Part shown: positions 50,588-59,472 of the stretch, one piece after another
Numbering within the stretch: the first letter of the stretch is position 1
Layout: each line of letters starts with the position of its first letter
From: Paenibacillus polymyxa M1
Lineage (GTDB): Bacteria; Bacillota; Bacilli; Paenibacillales; Paenibacillaceae
Direction of reading: 5' to 3'
DNA length: 64,000 nt
NCBI RefSeq assembly: GCF_000237325.1
Contig: NC_017542.1
Location: forward strand, 2,886,501-2,950,500
The notes under the pieces: generated by a model
Database searches by the model: none
What the model saw: the letters and a program-made list of their open reading frames with translations, nothing else
What the model was told of the DNA's origin: nothing
Program-made: the position numbers and the translations under genes

Positions 50588-51346
50588 ATGATATCTTTCT
50601 TCCGCAATCTGAAATCTGATGTGCTCAAACTTAGAAGGCAGCCCTTATTGCTGGTGCAGCTGCTTGTGCCACTCTTAGGCATAGCAATCTTTCTTGCCTA
50701 TTATTCCTTCACTCCATACTCATCGATTTCGAAGATAGACGGCTATTTGCAGGTCCTGGCTGTGACTCTTCCTACCATGATTGGTATTGTATGCTCCATT
50801 GCTGTTGAGCAGGAGTCAGTCGCTGGAAATTTTCAACACCTCTTGACCTCACCGGTGAAGCTGTTACCTTTTTTGAGCAAGCTTAGCCTGCTTCTGTGCT
50901 TGGGATTTGGTAGTGTGCTGCTTGCCTCAGGCGGCTTTGGAGCTGGCTATATATATCTGTTGAAAGAGTCCCCGTATGGCTTGAAGTTTTATGTGTTGGG
51001 TGCCTGCATTCTGTTTATGTCGAGTTTATTCCTTTATATTCTACATTTTTTCGTTAGTTTGCGATTCGGTAAAGGAGCTTCTATCGGTCTGGGCATCATG
51101 GAGAGTCTATTGTCCGCTTTGCTTCTAACTGGGCTGGGTGATCATAATTGGATATTCATCCCCTCTGCTTGGGCTGCCCGCTTCATCACGATCTGGGTGC
51201 AATACGGCGTAAGCTCAGCAGATTCTATCCCTGAAACTATACAGCTTGATTTGGGAATCAGATATTGCGTAGTAGGGACCTTAGTCATCATGGTATTATT
51301 AGGGTTATGGATTTGTCGTTGGGAAGGACAAAATTCATCCGAGTAA
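50588..51346 (+). CDS. ABC permease, lantibiotic-immunity type (LanG-like)
   Basis: 252 residues, six membrane helices, beginning ISFFRNLKSDVLKLRRQPLL, the same KLRR entry as its partner. It starts 1 bp after the upstream permease stop. Together with the ATPase and the LanE-like permease it makes a FEG-type complex. Confidence 0.87.
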   Translation: MISFFRNLKSDVLKLRRQPLLLVQLLVPLLGIAIFLAYYSFTPYSSISKIDGYLQVLAVTLPTMIGIVCSIAVEQESVAGNFQHLLTSPVKLLPFLSKLSLLLCLGFGSVLLASGGFGAGYIYLLKESPYGLKFYVLGACILFMSSLFLYILHFFVSLRFGKGASIGLGIMESLLSALLLTGLGDHNWIFIPSAWAARFITIWVQYGVSSADSIPETIQLDLGIRYCVVGTLVIMVLLGLWICRWEGQNSSE

Positions 51347-51382
51347 AGATTAAAGAAAGAAAGCAAGGGAAGTGAATAAAGC

Positions 51383-52042
51383 ATGGCAAACTTGTTGGCC
51401 GTTGATGATGAACCCGCCGTTTTGGCACTACTTCAAAATATTTTGCAGAAAGATGGCCATGTTGTCACGGTAGTCTCCACCTCCCCACAGGTTCTCACCA
51501 TGCAGCTTGGAGCCTTTGACCTCATCCTGCTGGACGTGATGATGCCGAACATGGACGGATTCACACTCTGTCGGGAAATTCGCAGCAAGGTAGACTGTCC
51601 GATCCTGTTCCTTACAGCAAAATCCATGGAGAACGATGTAATGTTGGGCCTTGGGGAAGGAGCCGACGATTATATTGTCAAGCCGTTTGGGGCTGGAGAG
51701 CTGCGCGCTCGAATCAACGCCCATCTCAGACGAGAGAATCGTGAACGGCGTAATGTATTCTGCATCGGGGAAGTTCATTTCAATCTGTCGGGTAAGGAAA
51801 TCACCGTTCAAAATGTTGTAATCCCGTTTACCAAAAGTGAATATGAGATATGTAAGTTTCTAGCTCTGAACTGGGGCCAAGTGTTCTCTAAAGAACAGAT
51901 TTACGAAGCCGTCTTCGGCTTTGATGGAGACAGCGACTCCGCCACCATCGTGGAGCATATCAAAAATATTCGGGCCAAGCTTGGCAAAGTAGAGGTTTCG
52001 CCAGTGGAGACAGTTTGGGGGATCGGATACCGATGGAAGTAG
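51383..52042 (+). CDS. OmpR-type response regulator (SpaR/CprR-like)
   Basis: 219 residues. The receiver has LLAVDDEPAVLALLQNIL, LILLDVMMPNMDGFTL with the phosphoryl Asp at about 52, and VKPFGAGEL with the switch Lys. The winged helix covers residues 125-219 (FTKSEYEICKFLALNWGQVF, then TIVEHIKNIRAKLG). It follows the FEG-type genes and overlaps the kinase by 10 bases, so one operon senses and removes the peptide. Confidence 0.9.
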   Translation: MANLLAVDDEPAVLALLQNILQKDGHVVTVVSTSPQVLTMQLGAFDLILLDVMMPNMDGFTLCREIRSKVDCPILFLTAKSMENDVMLGLGEGADDYIVKPFGAGELRARINAHLRRENRERRNVFCIGEVHFNLSGKEITVQNVVIPFTKSEYEICKFLALNWGQVFSKEQIYEAVFGFDGDSDSATIVEHIKNIRAKLGKVEVSPVETVWGIGYRWK

Positions 52043-53433
52043 CCAAAATACAGCAAGCACATAAGACAACCAAACTGCGAACCATTTTTCTGGGTTATTT
52101 AGTTATGTTCTGTATCGGGACGATTGCGCTAGCGCTGTTCCTGGTCCTCACCTTCTATATCCTGATGTCTTGTGGAACCATTCTTCCTGCGAACTATGCT
52201 GAGAATCAGGTACGGGAGGATAAGGCAATCCTTGAAGCTGGCAAGACCCTACAGCCGGATTCTCGGCAGAAACTATATAGATACGCGTCATTCACTTCGG
52301 AAGGCCGCCACATTGAGGGAAATCTTTCTGAAAAGCAGGCTCAAGCCGCTTGGAGTGTTACGCAGCAGAGCAATACTGCCTATCAATTTCCCTACAACTA
52401 TGTAAAAGTTTCACATAATAATGAAGTTACTGTGATGCGCTACTCTGTCTCGGCACAGTTTGAACTTCCTATTCTACGTCAATATCTGCCGAACGCGGAA
52501 TTGTCCTTTTTTGCCGTGTTTTGTATCGCCTTCCTGGGGGGAGGAGCCCTACTCGCTTCCTCCTTCGGACGAAAGTTGACGCGCAAAATGAGTGGATTGC
52601 AGCAGGCTACAAAGCAAATTCAAGCACAGGACCTGGACTTCTCAATTCAGCTCAGTGGTGTGATGGAGATCGATCGGGTGCTCCATTCTATGGATAAAAT
52701 GAAAGAAACGTTAAAGACTTCGCTTCAGAAACAATGGAATCTCGAAAAATCCCGTCGTGAGCAAATATCCGCCCTGGCACACGATGTCAAAACACCACTC
52801 ACTATCGTTCGCGGAAACGTAGAGTTGCTGTCCGAAACCGATCAATCGGAGGAGCAAAAAAACTATACCGATTATATAGCGGAGAGCACCAGGCAAATGG
52901 AGCAGTATATTAAGACTCTTATTGAAATTTCAAAAGCGGAAACAGTAGCCACCCTGCAGGCGGAAACGATAGATACTGACTTCTATCTAACTAAGATAAA
53001 AGATCAGGTAATGGCTCTGGCCGCTGTCAGAAAAATATCTGTCGTATTTGCTACATACAACCTCCCTAGTACGTTGTATGTAGACCCAGTTCTGCTTGAG
53101 CGAGCCATCATGAATGTTGCTTCTAATGCGGTAGAGCAAGCGCCGGAATATAGCGAAATCCGGCTGACTGCGGAGTCTGCCGAAGAGTGTATTCGTTTAA
53201 GCATCGTAGACGAAGGCCCAGGCTTCTCTCCTGAAGGCCTCAAACAGGCAACGGAGCAATTTTATATGGGCGACTCGTCCAGAAGATTAACTGGACATTA
53301 CGGCATGGGTCTGTATATAACAAAATCCATTGTGAACCTACATGGCGGACAGCTGATCATCACTAACTCCACCCAGACAGGCGGCGGACAGGTAAGCATT
53401 GAGATACCAATCCGTGTATCATCGACATCATGA
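52033..53433 (+). CDS. Sensor histidine kinase (SpaK/CprK-like)
   Basis: 466 residues from the ATG at 52033, which overlaps the response-regulator stop (ATGGAAGTAG). Two membrane helices at about 25-48 and 163-185 bracket an extracellular loop of about 115 residues that could bind a peptide. The H box is ALAHDVKTPLTIVRGNVELL, the N box MNVASNAVEQAP, then DEGPGF and GMGLYITKSIV. A strong hairpin ends the operon. Confidence 0.9.
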   Translation: MEVAKIQQAHKTTKLRTIFLGYLVMFCIGTIALALFLVLTFYILMSCGTILPANYAENQVREDKAILEAGKTLQPDSRQKLYRYASFTSEGRHIEGNLSEKQAQAAWSVTQQSNTAYQFPYNYVKVSHNNEVTVMRYSVSAQFELPILRQYLPNAELSFFAVFCIAFLGGGALLASSFGRKLTRKMSGLQQATKQIQAQDLDFSIQLSGVMEIDRVLHSMDKMKETLKTSLQKQWNLEKSRREQISALAHDVKTPLTIVRGNVELLSETDQSEEQKNYTDYIAESTRQMEQYIKTLIEISKAETVATLQAETIDTDFYLTKIKDQVMALAAVRKISVVFATYNLPSTLYVDPVLLERAIMNVASNAVEQAPEYSEIRLTAESAEECIRLSIVDEGPGFSPEGLKQATEQFYMGDSSRRLTGHYGMGLYITKSIVNLHGGQLIITNSTQTGGGQVSIEIPIRVSSTS

Positions 53434-53440
53434 TAAACTC

Positions 53441-53490
53441 CTAACAAAAAGAGTTCTAAAGTTTTTTTACTTTAGAACTCTTTTTGTTAG
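53441..53490. terminator. Strong bidirectional terminator with a 22-bp stem
   Basis: CTAACAAAAAGAGTTCTAAA followed by GT pairs perfectly with its reverse complement around six T; converging transcripts from both sides end here. Confidence 0.92.
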
Positions 53491-53495
53491 AGTAT

Positions 53496-55535
53496 TTATT
53501 TGGTAATCGTAATTTGTTTGGAAACACTATTATAGTTTACCTGATAACCCGAAAGCTCGCTGATGACTCGTAATGGAACCAGCGTGTAGCCGTTAACAAT
53601 AACCGGAGCAGTGATGTTCGTCGAATAATTTCGGGAGTTGTTTAACTCATATACAGCAAGGGTGGAATTCTTGACTTGAAGTACTATTTGTTTGCCGTCT
53701 GTAGGACGATTCAGAATGATCTTTTTAGTCCCTTTTTCATAGTTTACATCGTAACCCACCCGTTCACTGATAAAGCGTAACGGGACCATCGTTACCCCAT
53801 TTATAATTTTTGGCGCCTGAGCTATCGTTGTAGCCCGACCATCAACATAAGCTGTTTTAGCTCCTGGTGTCAGGGTGAACGATGTTGTATATGAAGCAAC
53901 CGCATTGTTCGTGTAACTCGTCGTAGTGCCGGAAGTCGTTGTAGTTGAACTCGTCCCGGACGATGAACTACTGGTGCCTAATGCCCTATTGCGAATAGCC
54001 TCCAGTCGATCTAGCAGATCGCTTTTACGTGTACCGGTTGGCAGATCACTTATCGCATCTCTGGCAGAACGCCAGTCGGACGCATTTAGACTGTTCTCCG
54101 CAATCCGCATTAAATCTCTCGCTTTCTCATAGTTCGATGAACTAGAGGACGAAGAGTAGTAACCATCCGAATTCGTGCGTTCGGATATCTTTACACCACT
54201 AGATTCCCTTCCACTACTATTTACGGTTATGACTTTAATCTCATACCAGCGTCCTTCTCGTAAATCCGTTATTTTATAGGATTCTGAGGTTGTATTTCCC
54301 TTATAATCACCATCAACATAGATTTTTACCCTCTCTGCTCGACTCGGCATATCATAGGTGATTTTGATCCAGGTGTCGCTTTTGCTATCGACTTCAAGAT
54401 TAGACACTTCTGACGAATTGGAAGATGTGCTGTCCGTTGTGGCAGTCAGCTTCACACCGGAGGATAACGCACCTGTGCTCCGCTTGGATTTTATCGTGAA
54501 CGTGTATGTCTGGCTTGCCGAAAGATTGTTAAATGTATAGGATGATCCTGTTGAATCAGTTACCAGTTGTCCATCCTTATATAGACTGACTGTACTAATT
54601 CCGCTAGGTTTTGTCCAGGAAACAGTAACACTATAGTTATTAACTGATGTCACTGAAGCACCTGTCACTTCGGGCACGATATCGGTAGAGACTGAAGACG
54701 TTGTAACGGGAATACTAACTCCTTGAGATATGTTTCCGGATTTGTCTATCGTTTTGACCATTACAGTGTAGGCTGTAGCAGCATTCAACACATTAAACGT
54801 GTAAGACGTGCCTGTGGTTTTCTGAATTTCTGTACCATTTAAATAAATAATCGCTTGGCTTAAGTCAGCATCCTTAGGCAGTATGTAATTGATGGTAAAT
54901 CCATTATATCCTATATTTGTCGCTGTCAGCCCGCTTACTTCTCCTGGGGGTGTCTTATCCACAGGGGCATCAGTGGAAGCTGTTTTAACCTGTACTGTCG
55001 TACCTAGAGATTCGTTGCCGCTCTTATTCACTGTCTTTACTCGAAAGGTATATGTCGTATTCGGCTGTAAACCACTCATCATATAAGAGTTACTTCGAAT
55101 GTTATCAACATATACATCGTTAGTGACATTAACCACTTTTACGTGGTCAAAATTGATGTCCGATGGATTAGTCCAGGACAAATTTACTTTTGTTGTTTCT
55201 GTAGGAATCGCTGTCAGATTGCTTACCTCTGCTGGCGCAATATTCGCAGTAACCAATTGGGTCGACATTAATTTCATCACTTGGTTAATATTAGGCTTCT
55301 GACCGGTTAATGTAGTCAATTTCGTACTAGAAGTGATCGGTATTTGGCGTCCTTGAACGGTCGCTAATTTGGTATGTGATTGTGGTATGTTCAAACCTGT
55401 CAGATTTGAGTTATGCCTTTCAGTCGGCAACGCGCTAGCCACTGCATCGGGTCCCAAAATGCCATACCCCGTATTCAAAATCAGCGTAGCCGTTGCGAAC
55501 GGAGCCATCCATTGACGCAAACGTTTTTTATTCAT
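53496..55535 (-). CDS. Secreted FN3-repeat protein with copper-amine-oxidase stalk domain
   Basis: 679 residues. A signal peptide (TATLILNTGYGILGPDAVASA) leads to a short Thr/Gln linker and four FN3 domains: about 100-190, 195-280, 283-365 and 370-455, each ending with a TYTFRVKTVNKSG-type or RWYEIKVITVNSSG-type strand. A helical linker rich in Ser follows (about 460-530), then a CuAO_N1 'stalk' domain with two half-repeats (INGVTMVPLRFISERVGYDV and VNGYTLVPLRVISELSGYQV). The N-terminal CuAO fold is a scaffold and not an enzyme. It is probably attached to the wall or surface, giving adhesion or glycan display. The extreme terminus ITITK is the usual end of such domains. Confidence 0.87.
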   Translation of the reverse strand: MNKKRLRQWMAPFATATLILNTGYGILGPDAVASALPTERHNSNLTGLNIPQSHTKLATVQGRQIPITSSTKLTTLTGQKPNINQVMKLMSTQLVTANIAPAEVSNLTAIPTETTKVNLSWTNPSDINFDHVKVVNVTNDVYVDNIRSNSYMMSGLQPNTTYTFRVKTVNKSGNESLGTTVQVKTASTDAPVDKTPPGEVSGLTATNIGYNGFTINYILPKDADLSQAIIYLNGTEIQKTTGTSYTFNVLNAATAYTVMVKTIDKSGNISQGVSIPVTTSSVSTDIVPEVTGASVTSVNNYSVTVSWTKPSGISTVSLYKDGQLVTDSTGSSYTFNNLSASQTYTFTIKSKRSTGALSSGVKLTATTDSTSSNSSEVSNLEVDSKSDTWIKITYDMPSRAERVKIYVDGDYKGNTTSESYKITDLREGRWYEIKVITVNSSGRESSGVKISERTNSDGYYSSSSSSSNYEKARDLMRIAENSLNASDWRSARDAISDLPTGTRKSDLLDRLEAIRNRALGTSSSSSGTSSTTTTSGTTTSYTNNAVASYTTSFTLTPGAKTAYVDGRATTIAQAPKIINGVTMVPLRFISERVGYDVNYEKGTKKIILNRPTDGKQIVLQVKNSTLAVYELNNSRNYSTNITAPVIVNGYTLVPLRVISELSGYQVNYNSVSKQITITK

Positions 55536-55949
55536 GTTTTATGCTCTCCTTGATACCAGTATTGAAATTTTATGTTGTCAAAACGAATAAGTAGACTCAC
55601 AAACCCTTCTGCTGTAATCCAGCTTTTAAAATATATACCATAACGTACAGACGTTCATTTAACTGTTATCGGAATTTCCATACCAAATGTTTAGACCTGA
55701 CACTAGCATTCTTTAGTAATTGGGTACATGTTAACCTCGAAATGTCCATATACACAATGCCTTCGAGCTTGGCTAACTAGACATTTTTTTCTTGCGCTAA
55801 GCCATACAAAGCAAACCTTGTTACCCTAGTCTCAGAGGAAATATTAAGAGCAAGCTGTAAATATTCGATATATCGTAACTTTCTACCGTTTAATAACATT
55901 GCATTATAGGATATATTAAATTTTAAGTAATAGAAAAAGGAGGTGTATT
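55536..55949. other. Intergenic stretch between diverging genes
   Basis: The FN3 protein (minus) and the DUF3817 gene (plus) diverge from here, so both promoters should lie within it. I cannot assign one with confidence. There is no other gene or hairpin that I can support. Confidence 0.5.
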
Positions 55950-56279
55950 ATGTTCAAAAATGCTTTTAAGACGTTTGGTGCCATTGGTAATATTGAAGCG
56001 ATTTCTTATCTGCTGCTTGTGTGTATTGCCATGCCACTTAAATACGCAGCCGGAATGCCGCAAATGGTAAGCTGGGTGGGAATGATCCATGGGGTACTGT
56101 TTGTGGCTTATGTGGTTGCCACTATTGTCATGCTGATTTTGCGTAAAATTACGCTGCTGCAAGGGCTTGCAGCCTTGATTGCCTCGCTGTTGCCGTTCGG
56201 CCCCTTCATTTTCGATCGTAAGGTGCTTAAGAAAGCCGAAGCCCGTGCCAGTCATGCCAGCTCGATCAAAGCTACATAA
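55950..56279 (+). CDS. DUF3817 membrane protein
   Basis: 109 residues from the ATG at 55950 (AAAAAGGAGG six bases upstream). Three membrane segments: IEAISYLLLVCIAMPLKY, IHGVLFVAYVVATIVMLIL and LLQGLAALIASLLPFGPF, followed by a basic tail. The pattern FxxxGxIEAxSY...GxxHG.LF matches DUF3817, a family of small membrane proteins (YdzA type) without a known role. Confidence 0.85.
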   Translation: MFKNAFKTFGAIGNIEAISYLLLVCIAMPLKYAAGMPQMVSWVGMIHGVLFVAYVVATIVMLILRKITLLQGLAALIASLLPFGPFIFDRKVLKKAEARASHASSIKAT

Positions 56280-56345
56280 ACCCATACCAGGCCTAGGTCA
56301 ACGCAGCAATGCGGTGTTCTCCTTACCACTTATACAGCAGAATAT

Positions 56346-56388
56346 AAAAAAAACAACCGATGGCTGTAAACCACTCGGTTGTTTTTTT
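56346..56388. terminator. Terminator after the DUF3817 gene
   Basis: AAAAAACAACCGA and CGGTTGTTTTTTT pair around an internal GG/CC bulge; strong A- and T-tracts allow use on both strands. The membrane-protein gene on the minus strand ends 19 bp beyond. Confidence 0.88.
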
Positions 56389-56406
56389 ATTCACGAATAA
56401 TAATTA

Positions 56407-56613
56407 TTAGTTCCTGGCATTTTCCAAAAATTCATAATAGCCATCATTTGACGGATCATCCTGGCTGTTACGTTTGAGATATCCTACTGTAGCTAGATAA
56501 GCAAAAAGTCCGAACATAGCAGCAGAAACAGCTATATATACTTTAAAACCGAAAATTATTGAAAAGATGATCATAAAAATACCGATTGTAAGGGAGACGC
56601 CTAACTTTGACAT
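56407..56613 (-). CDS. Small two-helix membrane protein, unknown function
   Basis: 68 residues. Helices at about 5-25 (VSLTIGIFMIIFSIIFGF) and 27-46 (VYIAVSAAMFGLFAYLATV) precede an acidic tail (QDDPSNDGYYEFLENARN). AAAGGGATG lies upstream of the start. I do not recognise a family. Its neighbours are YolD-like and DUF3817 small proteins. Confidence 0.65.
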   Translation of the reverse strand: MSKLGVSLTIGIFMIIFSIIFGFKVYIAVSAAMFGLFAYLATVGYLKRNSQDDPSNDGYYEFLENARN

Positions 56614-56650
56614 TCTTTCATCCCTTTCTGTTATATTTATGTAATCACAA

Positions 56651-56902
56651 CTAATCTCTCGGGTAATTTACACTCATGATATCCATAAAAGGAACTTTAT
56701 CCGTTTCTCCATTACTCTCTACATGAACCTTGCCTGTTCTCGAGTCCATTTTAACGATTTGTCCGCGGGTTGCTTCTTCGCGTCCCCATACTGTCAATAC
56801 AACTTCGGATTGCTCTTGTTGTGCTTCTACAAGCTGATTCCCGATTTCCTCCAGTACAAATTCATCCCGAGTAGGCCGTTTGGGTACCTTCGCTTTTGCC
56901 AC
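56651..56902 (-). CDS. YolD-like family protein
   Basis: 83 residues. KRPTRDEFVLEEIGNQLVEA, then VVLTVWGREEATRGQIVKM and DKVPFMDIMSVN. The layout, beta strands around an SH3-like 'G.I..MD..T..V....' core ending in 'VPF.DI..V', is the YolD-like pattern; family members often sit next to DNA-damage-inducible DinB/UvrX genes. None is in view. Function unknown. Confidence 0.75.
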   Translation of the reverse strand: MAKAKVPKRPTRDEFVLEEIGNQLVEAQQEQSEVVLTVWGREEATRGQIVKMDSRTGKVHVESNGETDKVPFMDIMSVNYPRD

Positions 56903-57098
56903 TTGCTATCACTCTTCCTTTCGCGCAAAATCAAATTCATTCCATTTTACCATACTTTTCATCATTTGGTGCTGGTAATGTGAGTAAAATTACGTCCCAG
57001 GATGCACCAAAAAGCCGAGTTCTCAAAAATGAAAACATCGACTCTCTAAAGTCGTTTGTTGGAGCTCATTAGGGGCGCTTGAAAACCGACCAGCTAAG

Positions 57099-57668
57099 TC
57101 ATTTGACCAGCTGTGGAATGTAATCCACGATATTATAAATAGGAGCACTGCTCTGTTGTGTAACGGCCAAAATTAATGCACCTTCAAGCATCGAAATGAT
57201 CAGTACCGCCAGACTGTGTGCCTTTTTCTCGTCCAAGCCCGATTCCTGAAGGCGTTCCATATAGATGTGCTGCCAATCTGTAAACGTATTCACACAGGCA
57301 TGACGTAGTGATTCACTAATACAGGAAGTTTCCGCGGCAGCCCAGAAGCCAATCGGCATGAAGCTGTCAAAGCCGAGACGGTCTGCCTCCTCAGCTGTAT
57401 GACGAATAAAATCCTGAATGGCTACTACAGGATTTTCGTTTCCACTCAGTGCCTGTTTTAATTTTTGCTTAATAAACTCATTCCCTCTTCTTATGCACTC
57501 CAAAGCCAACTCTTCTTTACCATGTGGAAAATAATAATAAAGTGATCCCTTCGGTGATCCACTCTCCGCAAGAATCTGATTCAGTCCGGTAGCATGATAC
57601 CCCTGGTGAAAAAAGAGCCTCGACGCCGTTTGTACGATATTCTCATATGATTCGGGTTTAGCAGCCAT
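57099..57668 (-). CDS. TetR-family regulator (LmrA/YxaF type)
   Basis: 189 residues from the ATG at 57668 (AAGG upstream; ATG at 57677 is an alternative). The HTH is IVQTASRLFFHQGYHATGLN and ESGSPKGSLYYYFPHGKEEL, the latter with the SPKGSLYYYFPHGKE block typical of LmrA/YxaF. The C-terminal ligand domain has few clues. It is divergent from the DHA2 efflux gene. An operator-like sequence, ATAGACCGATCG, overlaps the promoter. Confidence 0.9.
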   Translation of the reverse strand: MAAKPESYENIVQTASRLFFHQGYHATGLNQILAESGSPKGSLYYYFPHGKEELALECIRRGNEFIKQKLKQALSGNENPVVAIQDFIRHTAEEADRLGFDSFMPIGFWAAAETSCISESLRHACVNTFTDWQHIYMERLQESGLDEKKAHSLAVLIISMLEGALILAVTQQSSAPIYNIVDYIPQLVK

Positions 57669-57740
57669 ATACAGCATCCTTCATTATATAATATTTGAAA
57701 CTTTTACTTTGACAAAAAAATAATAGCATGTTTATTATAT

Positions 57741-57760
57741 ATAGACCGATCGTTATAATT
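57741..57760. promoter_or_regulatory. LmrA/YxaF-type operator
   Basis: ATAGACCGATCGTTATAATT resembles the LmrA/YxaF boxes of Bacillus subtilis, which begin ATAGACC and carry a TC-centre. It lies 37 bp before the DHA2 start and 73 bp before the TetR start. The consensus is from memory. Confidence 0.65.
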
Positions 57761-57796
57761 CAATACCCATTAATTTATTGGAGGAACAAAAACAAC

Positions 57797-59269
57797 ATGA
57801 GTACAATGAGTCAAACAAGCTCACCCTCTGAACCCAAAACGTTCAAGGTGCTACCTATTATGATTGCCCTGCTCCTTAGTGGCTTTATTGGAATGTTCAG
57901 TGAAACGGCACTTAACATTGCGTTGAATGATTTGATGCAGATTTTGCATATTACAACTGCAACAGCTCAATGGCTGACTACCGCTTATCTGCTGACACTT
58001 GGTATTTTGGTGCCTGTATCGGGATTGCTGCTTCAAACCTTTACCACAAGACAGCTGTTTGTGACATCGTTGCTATTTTCAATAGCTGGTTGTCTCGTTG
58101 CAGCGCTTGCCCCTACCTTTTCAGTGTTATTGATCGCACGCATTTTACAGGCTATGGGTACAGCGCTGTTATTGCCGTTGATGTTTAACACGATCTTAAT
58201 TATCTTCCCAGCTGAAAAGAGAGGCGCGGCTATGGGAATCATCGGATTGGTTATTATGTTTGCACCTGCGGTAGGACCTACCATTGCAGGACTGGTACTT
58301 CAGAATTTATCTTGGCACTGGATCTTCTGGATCTCTCTTCCTTTCTTGGTCCTCTCGCTGATCTGCGGTATTTTGTTTATGCAGAACGTCTCAGAACCGA
58401 CCAAGCCCAAGATTGATCTATTATCTATTATCCTGTCTTCCATTGGCTTCGGCGGTGTCGTGTTTGGTTTCAGTAAATCTGGTGAAGGTGGCGAAGGCTG
58501 GACCAGCCTGGTTGTTTTGCTTCCTGTGATCATCGGCGTGATATCGTTGATTCTGTTCTCTGTACGACAGTTGAAAATGAAAGCACCTATGCTGAATTTG
58601 CGTGTATTTAAATATCCAATGTTTGTGATCGGCGTTATCATGGTGTTCTTATGTATGATGACGATCCTTTCTACGATGCTGATTCTTCCACTCTTTTTGC
58701 AAAAAGGGCTGGCCTTGTCCGCTCTAACAGCAGGTTTGGTGCTTCTGCCAGGTGGGATTATCAACGGTCTCTTGTCGCCTATTATGGGCTCCTTATTCGA
58801 TAAATTCGGTCCCAAATGGCTTGTGATTCCAGGACTTGTGATCGTGGCCGCTGTGTTGTTTTTCCTGTCCGGCATTACAACGACATCCACGCTCGTACTC
58901 ATTATTGTGCTGCATAGCTGCTTGATGATCGGTATTTCTATGATTATGATGCCAGCCCAAACTAACGGTCTAAACCAGCTCCCTATGGATCTATACCCAG
59001 ATGGAACGGCTATTATGAGTACGCTCCAGCAAGTCGCTGGTGCAATCGGTACTGCCGTAGCGGTAAGTATTCTCTCCAAAGGCATGGACAGCTATTTGAG
59101 CCAATCCAGCATGCCTCAATCCGTAAATGAAATGGCTAATGCCATGGTAATCGGATCTCAGAATTCATTTTTCTTTGCAATGGTCATCAGCGTGATCGGT
59201 CTGATCCTTGCGTTTTTCATCCGCAGAGTTCATGTTGAACATGGCACTGCTAAAGCACCCATGCACTAA
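57797..59269 (+). CDS. MFS efflux transporter (DHA2/LmrB type)
   Basis: 490 residues from the ATG at 57797 (TTGGAGGA ten bases upstream). Fourteen membrane helices. TAYLLTLGILVPVSGLLLQ and the antiporter motif MFAPAVGPTIAGLVLQNLS with SWHWIFWISLP match DHA2 drug:proton pumps such as LmrB (lincomycin). It is controlled by the divergent TetR protein. Its substrates are unknown, but LmrA-regulated pumps export flavonoids or lincosamides. Confidence 0.9.
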   Translation: MSTMSQTSSPSEPKTFKVLPIMIALLLSGFIGMFSETALNIALNDLMQILHITTATAQWLTTAYLLTLGILVPVSGLLLQTFTTRQLFVTSLLFSIAGCLVAALAPTFSVLLIARILQAMGTALLLPLMFNTILIIFPAEKRGAAMGIIGLVIMFAPAVGPTIAGLVLQNLSWHWIFWISLPFLVLSLICGILFMQNVSEPTKPKIDLLSIILSSIGFGGVVFGFSKSGEGGEGWTSLVVLLPVIIGVISLILFSVRQLKMKAPMLNLRVFKYPMFVIGVIMVFLCMMTILSTMLILPLFLQKGLALSALTAGLVLLPGGIINGLLSPIMGSLFDKFGPKWLVIPGLVIVAAVLFFLSGITTTSTLVLIIVLHSCLMIGISMIMMPAQTNGLNQLPMDLYPDGTAIMSTLQQVAGAIGTAVAVSILSKGMDSYLSQSSMPQSVNEMANAMVIGSQNSFFFAMVISVIGLILAFFIRRVHVEHGTAKAPMH

Positions 59270-59313
59270 TTAATTATTATTTTCATTCCAAATGTAATAC
59301 CTGAATAAACCTA

Positions 59314-59357
59314 AAGGCTGCTAACCATCTCATTTATGGTTAAGCAGCTTTTTTTTA
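59314..59357 (+). terminator. Terminator after the DHA2 gene
   Basis: GGCTGCTAACCAT pairs with ATGGTTAAGCAGC around seven bases, with one bulge, followed by eight T. Confidence 0.88.
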
Positions 59358-59436
59358 TGAATCTAGATAGGTATTCATATAATTACATATTTACAAATCC
59401 TCCTCATTTGGTTACGATATGACTTATGGAGTAAAG

Positions 59437-59449
59437 CGTAAAAATTACG
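59437..59449. promoter_or_regulatory. Zur-box-like site upstream of the nik/cnt-type operon
   Basis: CGTAAAAATTACG is a perfect CGTAA-N3-TTACG dyad; extended with flanks (AAAGCGTAAAAATTACGATT) it resembles the Bacillus Zur box (AAATCGTAATNATTACGATTT). It lies 24 bp before the TTG start of the binding-protein gene. Zur represses when zinc is plentiful. Confidence 0.65.
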
Positions 59450-59472
59450 ATTACTATTAAGGAGGTTCCCTG

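Noticed and set aside
58300..59085. 261-codon minus-strand frame inside the DHA2 gene
   Set aside because: It is antisense to a well-conserved 14-helix transporter and reads as a Pro/Ile/Thr-rich mirror; no family pattern.
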